From Helicobacter macacae MIT 99-5501 (GTDB lineage: Bacteria > Campylobacterota > Campylobacteria > Campylobacterales > Helicobacteraceae), in assembly GCF_000507845.1 (NCBI RefSeq), contig NZ_KI669454.1, positions 1,528,746 through 1,592,745 on the forward strand: DNA of 64,000 bases, read 5' to 3'. The position numbers were made by a program, and so were the translations under genes. This document shows positions 43,619 to 55,051 of this stretch, one piece after another. The notes under the pieces are model-generated. The model ran no database searches, was not told where the DNA came from, and worked only from the letters and a program-made list of their open reading frames with translations. Numbering within the stretch: position 1 is the stretch's first letter; the number at the start of each line of letters is the position of its first letter.

Positions 43619-46066
43619 TTATTCTCCTGTCGTTTCAAGGTGGATATTGCGTTTTACGACATTGACTAGATAGTCAGGGGTGTAGGGCTTGGTTATGTAT
43701 TCTGTCATACCTGATTCTACGCCACGCATTCTATCAGTCTTGCTAGTCCTGCTTGTAACGGCGATAAGTGGCAAGTTTTTAAACTTATTATACTTGCGCA
43801 CTTCGCTAGCAAAAGTATAGCCGTCCATTTTTGGCATCTCTATGTCTACAAGCACTGCGTCTAGAGCTTTTTCGTTGTTTTTTACAATCTCTAGTCCCTC
43901 CAAGCCATTGCTAGCTTCTAGCACAGTTACACCCAAAGTCTTTAGACATTTTTTCATTATCGCCCTATCGGTGTTGCTATCATCAATAGCTAAGACTATG
44001 TAGTCAGATGGCGAGTTTTTCACCCTTGATTGCTGGCTTTCTTCTGTTTTGCTTGTGATATTTACTTTGACATCTTTTGCCATATCCATCATCGCAGCCA
44101 CATCTACAATCAGCGTGATACGGCCATCTCCTCGCACAGTCGCTCCTGCTATGCCCTGCGTGCTTTTTAGATAGTAGCCCAAAGACTTGATAACCACTTC
44201 CTCTTGCCCGATTAGATAATCCACAATGACACCGATTTTTTGCTCGGCAAGTGCGATGATTACAACATAGACTTCATTTGGCGACTCTAGCACAGAATCC
44301 ACACCAAAAATATCTGTCAAGCGCACAAGAGAAAGCACCTCATCACGCAATCTTAGCACGCTCTTGCCATCTACGGTATAGATTTCATCTTGAGTGATTC
44401 GCACTGTCTCTTTGACAGATGATAGCGGTATGGCGTAGTATTCCTCTTGCGCCCCTACTAGCAGTGCTTGCAAAATCGCAAGGGTAAGTGGAATCTTTAG
44501 CTTGAAAGCCGAGCCCACGCCCTTTTCAGAATCAATCTCTATGATACCATTTAGCTTTTCGACATTGGTTTTTACCACATCCATTCCCACGCCACGACCT
44601 GATACATTGGATACAACTTTGGCGGTAGAAAATCCGGGCTTAAAGATGATATTAAACGCCTCTTTGTCGCTCATCGTGTCGGCTTCTTTTTCGCTTATCA
44701 CGCCTTTTTCGATAGCCTTTTGCTTTAGCACATCGACATCTAGCCCTTTACCGTCATCGACTACTTCGATTACGATATGATTGCCCTCATTGTAGGCTTT
44801 CAAATCCACCCTACCTTGCTCTGGCTTGCCTGCTGCTTTTCTATCCTCTGGAGATTCCACGCCGTGGTCGCAAGAGTTGCGGATAATGTGAATAAGCGGG
44901 TCGCCTATCTCCTCTACGACAGATTTATCTAGCTCGGTTTCTTCCCCTGTGATGACTAACTCAATGTTTTTCTTCAAATCACGCGATAAATCTCTAACCA
45001 TTCTTGGGAATTTGTTAAACACTTTGCCTACGGGCTGCATTCTTGTTTTCATCACAGCTAGTTGCAAATCCGTAGTTACGCTAGAAATAGAGGATACGAC
45101 TTGGTTTAGCTCTTCTAAAAATTTCTCCCCATCATATCTCTCCTCGACATCGCCATAGATTTTGATAAGTCTATTTTTGCCAAGCACAAGCTCGCCTAGC
45201 AAGTTCATAAGCAAGTCAAGCCTGCGGACATCTACGCGAACGGTTTGCTCGACATTTGTCGCTACGCTTTTGGCTTCTGTTTTTGCTGCTGCGGCTGCTG
45301 GTTTTGCCGCAGGCTTAGGTGCGGCAGCTGGTTTTGGCGCGGCTGGCGCAGCTGGAGTGGCAGGCTTGGGTGCTGGGGCACTAGCAGCTGGGGCTGTTGG
45401 CGCTTGGACTTGCTCGGCTTGTCCGCTAGCGCGTTTTTGTGCTCGAAGCTGTTTGTCTGCTTCTTGGCGTTTTTGTAGAAGTCTAGCGATTTCCGCTTCG
45501 ACTTCCTCGCTACTCATATTGGAGTAGTCCTTATCTGGCTCATCAGCAAGTGGATTACTCGCATCAGATGCTGGAGCTACTGGCTGTGCAGATTCTGCGC
45601 TTGCTGGTGGTGCAGACTCAGCAGCTGGTGCGGGTGCAGAAGCTGCAGCAGCTTCGCCACCCTCTGGGGCTGCTCCGCCTTGTGAAATAGCTTGGAGCTT
45701 TTTGACAATATCAGTAATGTCAATCCCCGCATTTGCATCCGTGCCCGAGTCTCGTATCGCTTGCAAAAGGGCTTTCATCATATCAATAGAGACAAGCACC
45801 ACATCCATTACATCGGGGGTAATCTTTAGCTCCCCACGCCTTGCTTTGTTTAGGACATCTTCCATATTGTGAGTAAGCTTGGTAAGAATGTCAAAATTCA
45901 AAAACGAGCTAGAGCCTTTTATCGTGTGCGCTACACGGAAAATACGATTTAATAGCTCTAAATCCTCTGGATTTGATTCTAGCTCCACAAGGTCTTGGTC
46001 GAGCTGTTCTACCATTTCAAAGGCTTCGATTAGGAAGTCTTCCATTATCTCTTGCATATCATCCAT
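43619..46066 (-). CDS. cheA: Chemotaxis histidine kinase CheA with C-terminal receiver (CheAY)
   Basis: 815 residues from ATG 46066 (GAGG 6 nt upstream). The HPt domain has the phosphorylated His in RVAHTIKGSSSFL (His47). An Ala/Pro-rich linker (about 135-265, with AAPKPAAAPKPAAK) leads to the dimerisation helices (VDVRRLDLLMNLLGELVLGK), the ATPase (HIIRNSCDHGVE, VVDDGKGLD, GRGVGMDVV), a CheW-like domain and a receiver (VLAIDDSN, VLVDIEMPKMDG). The fused receiver is typical of Helicobacter and Campylobacter CheA. It phosphorylates CheY to steer the flagella. Confidence 0.97.
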   Translation of the reverse strand: MDDMQEIMEDFLIEAFEMVEQLDQDLVELESNPEDLELLNRIFRVAHTIKGSSSFLNFDILTKLTHNMEDVLNKARRGELKITPDVMDVVLVSIDMMKALLQAIRDSGTDANAGIDITDIVKKLQAISQGGAAPEGGEAAAASAPAPAAESAPPASAESAQPVAPASDASNPLADEPDKDYSNMSSEEVEAEIARLLQKRQEADKQLRAQKRASGQAEQVQAPTAPAASAPAPKPATPAAPAAPKPAAAPKPAAKPAAAAAKTEAKSVATNVEQTVRVDVRRLDLLMNLLGELVLGKNRLIKIYGDVEERYDGEKFLEELNQVVSSISSVTTDLQLAVMKTRMQPVGKVFNKFPRMVRDLSRDLKKNIELVITGEETELDKSVVEEIGDPLIHIIRNSCDHGVESPEDRKAAGKPEQGRVDLKAYNEGNHIVIEVVDDGKGLDVDVLKQKAIEKGVISEKEADTMSDKEAFNIIFKPGFSTAKVVSNVSGRGVGMDVVKTNVEKLNGIIEIDSEKGVGSAFKLKIPLTLAILQALLVGAQEEYYAIPLSSVKETVRITQDEIYTVDGKSVLRLRDEVLSLVRLTDIFGVDSVLESPNEVYVVIIALAEQKIGVIVDYLIGQEEVVIKSLGYYLKSTQGIAGATVRGDGRITLIVDVAAMMDMAKDVKVNITSKTEESQQSRVKNSPSDYIVLAIDDSNTDRAIMKKCLKTLGVTVLEASNGLEGLEIVKNNEKALDAVLVDIEMPKMDGYTFASEVRKYNKFKNLPLIAVTSRTSKTDRMRGVESGMTEYITKPYTPDYLVNVVKRNIHLETTGE

Positions 46067-46370
46067 ACTATACCTCACTTTGTTTGGGTTTGGCTTCTAT
46101 TGGGTTTAGCCTCTGTTACTTGGCTTGGTTTGGCGTATTCTACCAAAAAAAATTAAAAACCTACATAAACTACGATAAAAACTACGATAAAAGGCTTACA
46201 ACTCCTTATTTAAGATTTGCCTTTGCTTGCCTTTTTTGCTTTTGCTACTTGATACTTAGTGGCTTCTCATTTTAAGGTTTCTTTATAATCGTTTTTATCC
46301 CACGATTTTTTTGCTATTTTAAAACCTTTTGCAAAGATTTACAAAGCAAAATCCCTTTAACAAAATCCCT
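46067..46370. other. Spacer between cheV and cheA
   Basis: 304 bp, AT-rich. I see no gene, repeat or clear operator in it. Confidence 0.6.
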
Positions 46371-47372
46371 TTAAGGAGATAGCACCTTTTTTATCTCCTC
46401 ATAGAAATGCTCTGGCTCAAACTTTACTATATAGCCATCAGCCCCTACTATATTGCCCTTTTCCATAGTGTTTTGGTCGCAAATAGAGGAGTTAAACACG
46501 ATAGGGATTTTGGAAAATCTCGTATCATTTTTTACGATATTAGCGAAGTGAAATCCATCAACCTTTGGCATTTCTATATCAGAGACAATGATTTTTAGAT
46601 GTTCATTTAAGCTATTGCCATACTGCCTAAAGAGTAGCTCGATTTTTTCTTTGCCGTCCTCTCCGTCAATAGCTTCGACTATGTCAAATCCCATAGCTTT
46701 TAGGTTTTGCACTACGCGCTTTCTAGCCACACTACTATCATCTAGCACAAGCGCAATTCCGCTAAATTTCTCTTGGTCTTCCATTATTTCGATAATGTCA
46801 TCGGCTTTGCGCTCATAGAAATCTAGCTCATCAATGATACTCTCCAAATCCAAAATCAAAAGCGTGTATCCGTCCTCTATGCGCGTAGTTCCCGTTACGC
46901 GCCCGCGCTCTGCGGTGCTAGAGATACTGAAGTGTGCTGGCTCGACATTGCGCCAATTTATACGGCGGATAAGTTTGACAGCATCTACGATGAATCCTAT
47001 CTGTATGTTGTTAAATTCTGTGATGATGATTTTTTGGCATTTTGACTCCGCAGAAGCAGTTATGGCAGAATTTTTGCAAGAAAGACACCAATTTGCAGGG
47101 ATTTCGCTAGCTGGCTTGATATTAAGCCATTTTGACAAATCCACCACAGGAATAATCACACCACGCAAATCAAACAGCCCAAGCACATAATCAGGGCTAC
47201 CCGGTGCATCAAAAATCTCTGTTGGACGCTCCATCACAGACTGCACTTTTGCGACATTTATACCATAAATCCCCTCATATCTTTGCCCCTCCCTCTCCTC
47301 AAAGATTCTAAAATCTAAAAGTGCGATTTCATTAAACGCTTCTAATTGTGTCGCGCTGATTGTGTTTGCCAT
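46371..47372 (-). CDS. cheV: Chemotaxis protein CheV (CheW-receiver fusion)
   Basis: 333 residues. N-terminal CheW-like domain (ALLDFRIFEEREGQRYEGIYGINVAKV, VLGLFDLRGVIIPVVDL) with a Cys-containing insert (NWCLSCKNS). C-terminal receiver with ALVLDDSSVARKRV and the phospho-acceptor Asp in IIVSDIEMPKVDG. By position upstream of cheAY it corresponds to CheV3 of H. pylori, which localises to poles and influences run length. Confidence 0.93.
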   Translation of the reverse strand: MANTISATQLEAFNEIALLDFRIFEEREGQRYEGIYGINVAKVQSVMERPTEIFDAPGSPDYVLGLFDLRGVIIPVVDLSKWLNIKPASEIPANWCLSCKNSAITASAESKCQKIIITEFNNIQIGFIVDAVKLIRRINWRNVEPAHFSISSTAERGRVTGTTRIEDGYTLLILDLESIIDELDFYERKADDIIEIMEDQEKFSGIALVLDDSSVARKRVVQNLKAMGFDIVEAIDGEDGKEKIELLFRQYGNSLNEHLKIIVSDIEMPKVDGFHFANIVKNDTRFSKIPIVFNSSICDQNTMEKGNIVGADGYIVKFEPEHFYEEIKKVLSP

Positions 47373-47453
47373 TGTGCTTTCTCCAAGATATTTTAAGTAA
47401 AATTCTTGCCTAAAATTTTACCAAGTTTTTGCCAAATGTTTATAGCCCAATCG

Positions 47454-48401
47454 CTACAAAAGCGTAAAAATCTCTCTTTGACAATAAAAAGAGGGTAAAG
47501 AAATATATTCAATATCGCCAAATTTTCCAAAACTTTGGCTAATTTTTTGCCCTATGTGAAAATGCCCCTCTATAATCCCGCTTATTTGGATTTTTTGGCT
47601 AGTGCCCTCACTCTTGCCAACGCAAATCTTGCTAGATTTTGCAATAGCATTTACATAGCATTCAACGCGCCTTTTGACAAAAGAGCAAAAGCTATCTTTT
47701 GCAAATTCTAAATGATGAATTTTTTTGGCATTTACTTTGGCATTTGCAAAGTCATAGATTTTCCCAAAGCTACAAATATCAAGTAGCTTTAGCGCGCTTA
47801 AAGTCAGCGCGGAATTCATCGCCTTTATGTAGATTTCATAGCCATTGCCGATGAAAATATCGCCGTGTGCAAGCGCGTAGATTTGCCCATCAAAGTCAAA
47901 CAAAGCAGGTTGCAAAAAGCGTGGATAGATTTTCACATTTGGCAAAATGCTAGAATCAATGCCAAAATCGTGATTTCCCTCGAAATAAAACACCTCGCAT
48001 TTTTGGCTAAGGGCGTTTATTTTGTCAATCAAATGGCGATTGGCACGAAGCGAACTAGGAATATGCCCGATAAACAAATCCGCAATATCGCCCATCAAAA
48101 ACACTTGAGGTGGCAAATCACTCGGTGGCAAAGAAATAAAAGAATCTAGCACTTCTAGCAAGTGCAAATCCGTGCTTGCTTTGGTGTCTTTTTTTAAATC
48201 AAGTGCGGATTCTGCGCTTTTTTTGGGGCTAGATTCTATGCTAGATTTTGGGCTAGATTTTGCTACAAAGTCTAGCATAGATAAATCCCCTCCACAATCC
48301 CCACCGCCACGATAATGAGAATCCGCGATAAACACCGCACCGCGCTTTAGACACAAAAGCATCTTATCCAAAAGCATCTTATCTGCGTGATACATAATCA
48401 C
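47454..48401 (-). CDS. Calcineurin-like phosphoesterase, probable UDP-2,3-diacylglucosamine pyrophosphatase
   Basis: 315 residues starting at GTG 48401 with GGGGAG 6 nt upstream. The five metallophosphoesterase motifs are complete: FIADSHY (D-x-H), FLMGDIADLF (G-D), FEGNHDFG (G-N-H-D), ALAHGDIF (H-G-D) and GHFHIG (G-H-x-H). The second motif reads GDIADLF, like GDLFE in LpxH. Campylobacterota lack LpxH and use LpxJ for this lipid A step, and this gene next to cheV matches the H. pylori locus that I believe encodes LpxJ. A Ser/Lys-rich insert of about 45 residues separates the first two motifs. Confidence 0.7.
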   Translation of the reverse strand: MIMYHADKMLLDKMLLCLKRGAVFIADSHYRGGGDCGGDLSMLDFVAKSSPKSSIESSPKKSAESALDLKKDTKASTDLHLLEVLDSFISLPPSDLPPQVFLMGDIADLFIGHIPSSLRANRHLIDKINALSQKCEVFYFEGNHDFGIDSSILPNVKIYPRFLQPALFDFDGQIYALAHGDIFIGNGYEIYIKAMNSALTLSALKLLDICSFGKIYDFANAKVNAKKIHHLEFAKDSFCSFVKRRVECYVNAIAKSSKICVGKSEGTSQKIQISGIIEGHFHIGQKISQSFGKFGDIEYISLPSFYCQREIFTLL

Positions 48402-48791
48402 TAGATTCTCCCCTTAAAACTGCCCTAATTTTTACTTTTTTAGCGGTGGTCATCAAAATGCTTTGAGCCAAGCACAAAAGCGCAAGCCAAAAGCAAAAGA
48501 CATATCAAAAAATTCTCATCCATTTTTTACCCTAAATAATTCTATTTTAATGATTTTCTTTGCAAACGCTACCAAAATCTTTAAGCCCTAGTCTTTGAAA
48601 TCTTTTATACTCTAAAGTTGTCGCTAGAGTTTTTGCCAAAGTTTTTGCATTGTAGCCAAAAAGTCGTAAAAATTCACAAATTTGCCAAAAAGACATAAAA
48701 TTTTAGTCAAATTTTTCCTATAATTAGGGCTTAATTTTTTGGATTTTTTAGATTTTGATTCCCTACCCTACCTTAAAAAGGCTTAAGCAAA
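48402..48791. promoter_or_regulatory. Divergent spacer with the prs promoter
   Basis: 390 bp between divergent genes, no coding region seen. TATAAT (48719-48724) stands 67 nt before the prs start, a likely -10. The left half carries nothing I can name. Confidence 0.55.
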
Positions 48792-49721
48792 ATGCGCGGT
48801 TTTAAGATTTTTAGTGGCAATGCCCACGCGGAGTTTAGCACAGAGTTTGCCAAGCACCTTGATGTGATGCTTTCATCAATCAGTATAAATCGCTTTAGTG
48901 ATGGCGAAATAAGCGTGCAGATAAATGAATCTGTGCGTGGCAAAGATGTGTTTATCATTCAGCCTACTTGCCCACCGACAAATGACAACCTTATGGAATT
49001 GCTAATAATGAGTGATGCCTTTAAGCGAAGCTCAGCTAGCTCTATCACCGCAGTGATTCCATACTTTGGCTATGCTAGACAAGATAGAAAAGCCGCCCCA
49101 AGAGTGCCTATCACTGCCAAGCTCGTAGCAAATCTTATGCAAACAGCAGGCATTGATAGAGTCATCACTATGGATTTGCACGCGGGGCAGATTCAAGGGT
49201 TTTTTGACATTCCTGTGGACAATCTATATGGCTCAATCGCGTTTTATGACTATGTGCGAGGCAAAAGGTTTGAAAACCCAATCATCGCTAGTCCAGATGT
49301 CGGTGGTGTGCCTAGAGCACGCTACTTTGCCAAGCGACTAGGCTGTGAGCTAGTCATCGTAGATAAGCGCAGGGAGAGGGCTAATGAAAGTGAAGTGATG
49401 AATATCATAGGCGATGTGGAGGGCAAAAATGTCATATTAGTCGATGATATGATAGACACCGCAGGAACTATGTGCAAAGCAGCAAAAGCACTCAAAGAAA
49501 AAGGTGCGGTTTCAGTCATAGCACTTGGCACACACCCTATTTTGAGCGGTGGAGCACTAGAGCGCATAGAGCAAAGCGAGCTAGATGAAGTAGTCGTTAG
49601 CAATTCCATACCTTTGGCAAAAAAATGTGATAAAATCACAAGTCTAAATGTCGCACCGCTATTTGCAGAAGTGGTAAGGAGAATCTACCACAACGAAAGT
49701 GTAAATTCATTATTTATATAG
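48792..49721 (+). CDS. prs: Ribose-phosphate pyrophosphokinase
   Basis: 309 residues, normal. Hallmarks: FSDGEISVQINESVRGKDVF, the flexible ATP loop (YFGYARQDRK), the PRPP-binding DMIDTAGTMCKAA (residues about 219-231), and PVDNLYGS. It makes PRPP from ribose 5-phosphate and ATP for purine, pyrimidine, His and Trp synthesis. A TATAAT box lies 67 nt upstream. Confidence 0.97.
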   Translation: MRGFKIFSGNAHAEFSTEFAKHLDVMLSSISINRFSDGEISVQINESVRGKDVFIIQPTCPPTNDNLMELLIMSDAFKRSSASSITAVIPYFGYARQDRKAAPRVPITAKLVANLMQTAGIDRVITMDLHAGQIQGFFDIPVDNLYGSIAFYDYVRGKRFENPIIASPDVGGVPRARYFAKRLGCELVIVDKRRERANESEVMNIIGDVEGKNVILVDDMIDTAGTMCKAAKALKEKGAVSVIALGTHPILSGGALERIEQSELDEVVVSNSIPLAKKCDKITSLNVAPLFAEVVRRIYHNESVNSLFI

Positions 49722-49872
49722 TTTTTGGTTTGTGCTAGTTTGGTGTTTTATGTTTTGATTGTGCGCTAGAAGTTTTTACACATTGTGATAACGCACCATT
49801 TTTAGCCATTTAGCCATTTTCAATTACACAAAAGCAAAATATACAAAGCAAAATACAAAAAAGGAAAGACAA

Positions 49873-50721
49873 GTGATTTTTGAGCACGAAATCCCAGAGG
49901 GCACAAAACTCTACTTTGGCAAGTCAGCGCGAATCAAACGCGAGCTAGAATCTTATGCTTGCGAAGTGTTTAGCAACAACGGATTTGAGGAAATCGTTAC
50001 GCCTTATTTTTCTTACTTTGAGCATCAGCAAAATATCGGCGATAGGCGCATTATCCGCCTAAATAGCCAGAACAATCATCAAATTTCTTTGCGCTATGAT
50101 TCTACGATTGATACGATAAGAATCCTTACCAAACGGCTAGGTAGAGCGATAAACCACCAAAAATGGTTTTATATCCAGCCTGTGTTTAGCTACCCTACAA
50201 ATGAGATTTACCAAATCGGCGCAGAGTGCCTAAATCCTAGCAATTTCACGCAAGTTATCGGGCTATGTTTGCAGATTTTGGATAAATTCTCGCTACAATC
50301 CCACTTGCAAATAAGCAACACCAAAATCTTGCAGCTATGCCTTGCAGAAATGGAGCAAAGCCTAGAATCTTTTAGTTCACTTTGCTTAGAAGAGATTGTC
50401 AAAAAAGCTCCTTTTATGCAAGATATTGTGCGCATTTCTAGCATAGAGGATTTGGCAAGCTACACAGCAAATGCACCGATGTTTTTGAAGCTAGAGTGCG
50501 AGAGGTTGCTTGATAAAGCGAAGTCTTGTGAGTATCCTCGCACGCTTATTTCCCCGCTAGAGCGCACAATGGTGGCGTATTATGATGACATTGTGTATAA
50601 GGGATTTTCGCAAAATAGTATTCTGTTTTTGGGCGGGAAGTATAAAATCCAAGATTGCCTTTGCGGAGGTGTAGGAATCTATGAAGACAATGTCATAGCC
50701 AAAATCCTAAAAGGCAATTAA
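49873..50721 (+). CDS. HisZ-like class II tRNA-synthetase paralogue
   Basis: 282 residues from GTG 49873, with AAGGAAAG upstream. The N-terminus follows the HisRS catalytic fold: GFEEIVTPYFSYFEHQQ (motif 1 region) and WFYIQPVFSYPTNEIYQIGAECL (motif 2 region), but no anticodon domain follows. HisZ is the regulatory subunit of short ATP phosphoribosyltransferase. No histidine genes are nearby, and many Helicobacter lack the pathway, so it may have another role. It lies directly upstream of purA on the same strand. Confidence 0.7.
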   Translation: MIFEHEIPEGTKLYFGKSARIKRELESYACEVFSNNGFEEIVTPYFSYFEHQQNIGDRRIIRLNSQNNHQISLRYDSTIDTIRILTKRLGRAINHQKWFYIQPVFSYPTNEIYQIGAECLNPSNFTQVIGLCLQILDKFSLQSHLQISNTKILQLCLAEMEQSLESFSSLCLEEIVKKAPFMQDIVRISSIEDLASYTANAPMFLKLECERLLDKAKSCEYPRTLISPLERTMVAYYDDIVYKGFSQNSILFLGGKYKIQDCLCGGVGIYEDNVIAKILKGN

Positions 50722-50977
50722 AACTAACTAGGCTTTTTGCTAAATTTTTTAGATTGCTAAAATCCTACCAAATCCGTTGGCAAATGCTTTTGCAACAAAG
50801 ACAAGCTAAACAAATCAAAACCGAACTAAGCAAAATCTAAATTCTAGCTTTGCGCGGTGTTGCTTTGTGCAATCGTTTTGCCCTGCAAATGAGGCGTATA
50901 GACATACGCCGCAGTGAAGCAGAGCAAAAGGATTACGCAAATGAATACCCAAAGGCGAATTTTCTTAAGGAGAGTAA

Positions 50978-52189
<1,212 letters not shown>

Positions 52190-52291
52190 AATGTGCTACA
52201 ATGGTTATTGATTTTTGGGTTGTTGATTTTTGATTTTCTTTTGATTGTTTGGGATTTTTGCATTGGTTTAGAATCAAAATAAAGGAGCGAG

Positions 52292-52723
52292 ATGAAAACT
52301 CCATTTGACGCGCTTGTGCTAGCACAAAAAAAGCGACTTGAAGCAAAAGAGCTAGAAATACTCCGCACAAACAACCAAATCGCCGCGCAATATGCCAAAA
52401 TCGATGAACTCCAAATCGCCCTCTCTCAAGTCATTTACCCAAAAGAGGGAGATTTCTCTCTTTTCCTCAAAACAAACGCGCAAAAAAAATCCCTAATCAA
52501 CGACATAGACACGCATCGCACGCACATATCCACCCTCAAAGCCGAGCTAAAATCCCTCCAAGAACAGCGCAGAATCATCTACATAGAATACGAAAAATAC
52601 AAGCACATACAAGAGCGAGAGAAAGAAAAAATCCTATCCGAGCTAAAAAGAGCAGAATCCAAAAACCTTGACGAAATCGCCCTACTACTTTATAACAACC
52701 CCATACAAAAGGAAATGATATGA
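52292..52723 (+). CDS. FliJ-like flagellar export protein (HP0256 type)
   Basis: 143 residues, almost entirely a charged coiled coil (EAKELEILRTNNQIAAQYAK, then RTHISTLKAELKSLQEQRRI). The size and two-helix plan match FliJ-type export chaperones, and H. pylori HP0256 in the same position is FliJ-like. It would serve the flagellar export ATPase. A TACAAT box at 52197-52202 may be its promoter. It overlaps the next gene by ATGA. Confidence 0.65.
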   Translation: MKTPFDALVLAQKKRLEAKELEILRTNNQIAAQYAKIDELQIALSQVIYPKEGDFSLFLKTNAQKKSLINDIDTHRTHISTLKAELKSLQEQRRIIYIEYEKYKHIQEREKEKILSELKRAESKNLDEIALLLYNNPIQKEMI

Positions 52724-53568
52724 CAAGCATATTTGCAACAGCAAGCCTTGCAAAAGCAAGCATAGCAAACCACGCCACAGAGAGTTTTGCCACAGAGAGT
52801 TTCACAAAAGCAAGCCTTGCAAAAAGTGTCGCAAAAGTAAGCCCCACAAATAGCAAAATAGCCCTTTTATTGTTGCTAGCGTTTTTGCTAGCACTTCATC
52901 AGCCTATCCTATCAGCACCCCAAAGCACGCCAAACGCGAAAAATACAAACACCCAAAATGCAAATGAGATTTTGCAATGCAATGCGATATTTGAAGCACG
53001 AAAAGGCGAGATAAAAGACTCCCTAAGAGAGCTAAACGAAAAAATGCAAAATCTCGAAGTCTATCGCAACGCCACACAAAATCTAATCGAGCAAAAGCAA
53101 GCCCAGCTAAAGCTCCAAGAGCAAGCCCTCCAAGCCAAAATCAAAGAAGCACAAGCAAGACAAAAGCAAGCCCTAGACAAAGTCGCAGCCCAAAAAAAGT
53201 CCATAGAGGAGCTAATCGCAAAAAACGAGGAGATTTTGCAACAAATACAGAGCACCTCCGCTTCAAAGGTGGCAAAGACTTTCTCTGGTATGAAAGACTC
53301 CAAAGCCGCGCCCATACTTGCCGAGCTAGATGATGATGAGGCAGCAGAGATTCTCACCGCACTCACGCCTAGCGAAGCCTCCAAAATCCTTGCCAAAATG
53401 GACGCTAAGCGAGCCGCAGAGCTAACCAAAGTCATCGCAAAAGGACCACCCTATAAGAAAAAAGATGACAAAAAAGAGCCCACTAGCCAAGTCCCCGGAC
53501 AAAATCCACAAGAAAGCCAAGAAGATGAAAAAGCACAGCTAAAATTCCAAGAAAACGGCGGTTTTTGA
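52720..53568 (+). CDS. MotE-like protein with MgtE N-terminal-type domain
   Basis: 282 residues. A leader of about 45 residues made of repeated ATESFTKASLAK-like units precedes a membrane signal (ALLLLLAFLLALHQPILSA). A coiled coil (about 85-180) and a helical MgtE_N-type domain (APILAELDDDEAAEILTALT, EASKILAKMDAKRAAELTKV) follow. In Campylobacterota such proteins, called MotE, chaperone the flagellar stator protein MotC. It corresponds to H. pylori HP0257. The repeated 5' end looks like a small tandem expansion. Confidence 0.65.
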   Translation: MTSIFATASLAKASIANHATESFATESFTKASLAKSVAKVSPTNSKIALLLLLAFLLALHQPILSAPQSTPNAKNTNTQNANEILQCNAIFEARKGEIKDSLRELNEKMQNLEVYRNATQNLIEQKQAQLKLQEQALQAKIKEAQARQKQALDKVAAQKKSIEELIAKNEEILQQIQSTSASKVAKTFSGMKDSKAAPILAELDDDEAAEILTALTPSEASKILAKMDAKRAAELTKVIAKGPPYKKKDDKKEPTSQVPGQNPQESQEDEKAQLKFQENGGF

Positions 53569-54297
53569 AAGCAAATCTATCATACAGAGCCTGCATACCT
53601 ATTGCATAATATTGAGCTTATATATTTGAGTATTTGGCTTGCATAACTTAAAGTGTTGGATACATTATCCAAGTAAGTATTAAGCACATTATGCAAAAAA
53701 TCTTAAATCTACCCCCTTATCATTCCCAAACACACAACCCAAAGTATCCATTCCCTTAGCGCAAATGTAGTCAAACCAATTGCTCTCCCCCTCCCTTAGC
53801 ACGAGGGGGATTAAGGGGGTGGGTATAGGCATTTGATAAGCGAGGAATAGGCTTTGGGTTTTAAGGGTTTTTGAGAGGGTGGGTTCTTTTAGATTCTTAT
53901 GTATTCGTCATTGCGAGCATTTGGAATACTAATTCCAAATGCGTGGCAATCTATAAACCTGCACAAATCAAAAACACCGATTCCAAAAAATCCTACACTT
54001 TGCACGAAAATCACACATATCACCCAAAATCCACAAAAAACCTCACAAAAGACATAGATTGCCACGCAAGTCTTGCGACTTGCTCGCAAAACAAGGCGAA
54101 GCCGAAGTTTCTTTAGTAATGACGGACAAATGGCGCACAATGCAAAGTCAGCATACAATGACGAATCTTTCCACACTTTTGCTAACGCAAAAGATACCCA
54201 CCCCCAAACCCCCTCCGCAGAGGGAGGGGGCTTTTGAAGTCGCACCCCACGCGCACAATGCAAAATCTGCAGTTTGTCATACTACAATCCCTCGTCA

Positions 54298-54580
54298 TAC
54301 TTAAGCGAAGCGAAGTATCTCAAACAAACTTCTTAAATTGTCATACTACAACTTTTTGTCATACTTAAGGGTGTAGCCCGAAGTATCTCAAAAGATTCTG
54401 CGGATAATGCAAAATCAAGTAGGGATATTTCGGTTTCTACGAAACCTCAATATGACAATGCAGGTGGGCACAATGTAATTTTCCCCTCCATTGTAGGTGG
54501 CAATTCTACTTATTCCCCCTCCCTTGCGAGAGACAACCTCACGAGTTCCCCCTCCCTTGCGGAGGGGGCTAGGGGGTGAG
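54298..54580. repeat. Composite repeat block, locus 2 copy
   Basis: Matches 3708-3990 nearly base for base, in the same order: ACTTAAGCGAAGCGAAGT, then GTCATACTTAAGG-GTAGCCC, then TCAATATGACAA, then the TTCCCCCTCCCTTGCGAG units. Here it ends about 480 bp before the gene. At locus 1 it is fused to the coding region. Confidence 0.8.
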
Positions 54581-54825
54581 TAATAAAAAATACACAAAAC
54601 CACAATAAATACCGACACATATCCACACACATTTTTATCATTATTTTCCACCACTCATTTTTCTCATTACTCATAGAATCTCCTCTTTTTTTTCTTACCA
54701 CTTTTACCGCTTTTTATCATTCCCTATAAAATCTCCTCTATTTTCTTACCACTTTTTATTATCTCTAATCGTTTTTTCCTCATCATTTTTCTCATTTTCC
54801 ACCACTTCCCCCCACTTTTTCATCG

Positions 54826-54842
54826 TTTTTTTTTTTTTTTTT
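54826..54842. repeat. T17 tract upstream of autotransporter 2
   Basis: Seventeen T followed by GGAG, about 210 nt before the start codon. It is the third such tract in the window. It may alter transcription by changing length. Confidence 0.7.
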
Positions 54843-55051
54843 GGAGTTTGTCAAATCGCATAAATACACTTGATTCCCTATATTTGCACTCATTTTACGC
54901 TACGATTTGTAAAAATTTACAAAAATTTTACACCACTTAAGGAATATTTAAGAAATATTTGTTTATCATTTATTTACTTTTTCATTTGACAAAGTAATCT
55001 CGCCAAACCAAAATCTAAAAAAGCGAGATTTTACACGAAAGGAGATGCAAA

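Larger units (their letters stand above)
53569..55051. repeat. 1.5-kb intergenic repeat block and control region of autotransporter 2
   Basis: No gene is supported. It contains a CCCCCTCCC unit (about 53788), GTCATTGCGAG elements (about 53909 and 54060), a CACCCCCAAACCCCC unit (about 54200), the composite block (54298-54580), a pyrimidine-rich stretch (54600-54825) and a T17 tract. The last 200 bp are AT-rich and must hold the autotransporter promoter; AAAGGAG stands at 55038-55044. Confidence 0.75.

Noticed and set aside
45252..45263. CGACATTTGTCG palindrome in cheA, similar to the shared operator
   Set aside because: The spacer is 2 nt instead of 5, there is no ATTNTA at 10 nt, and it lies in the middle of the cheA coding sequence.
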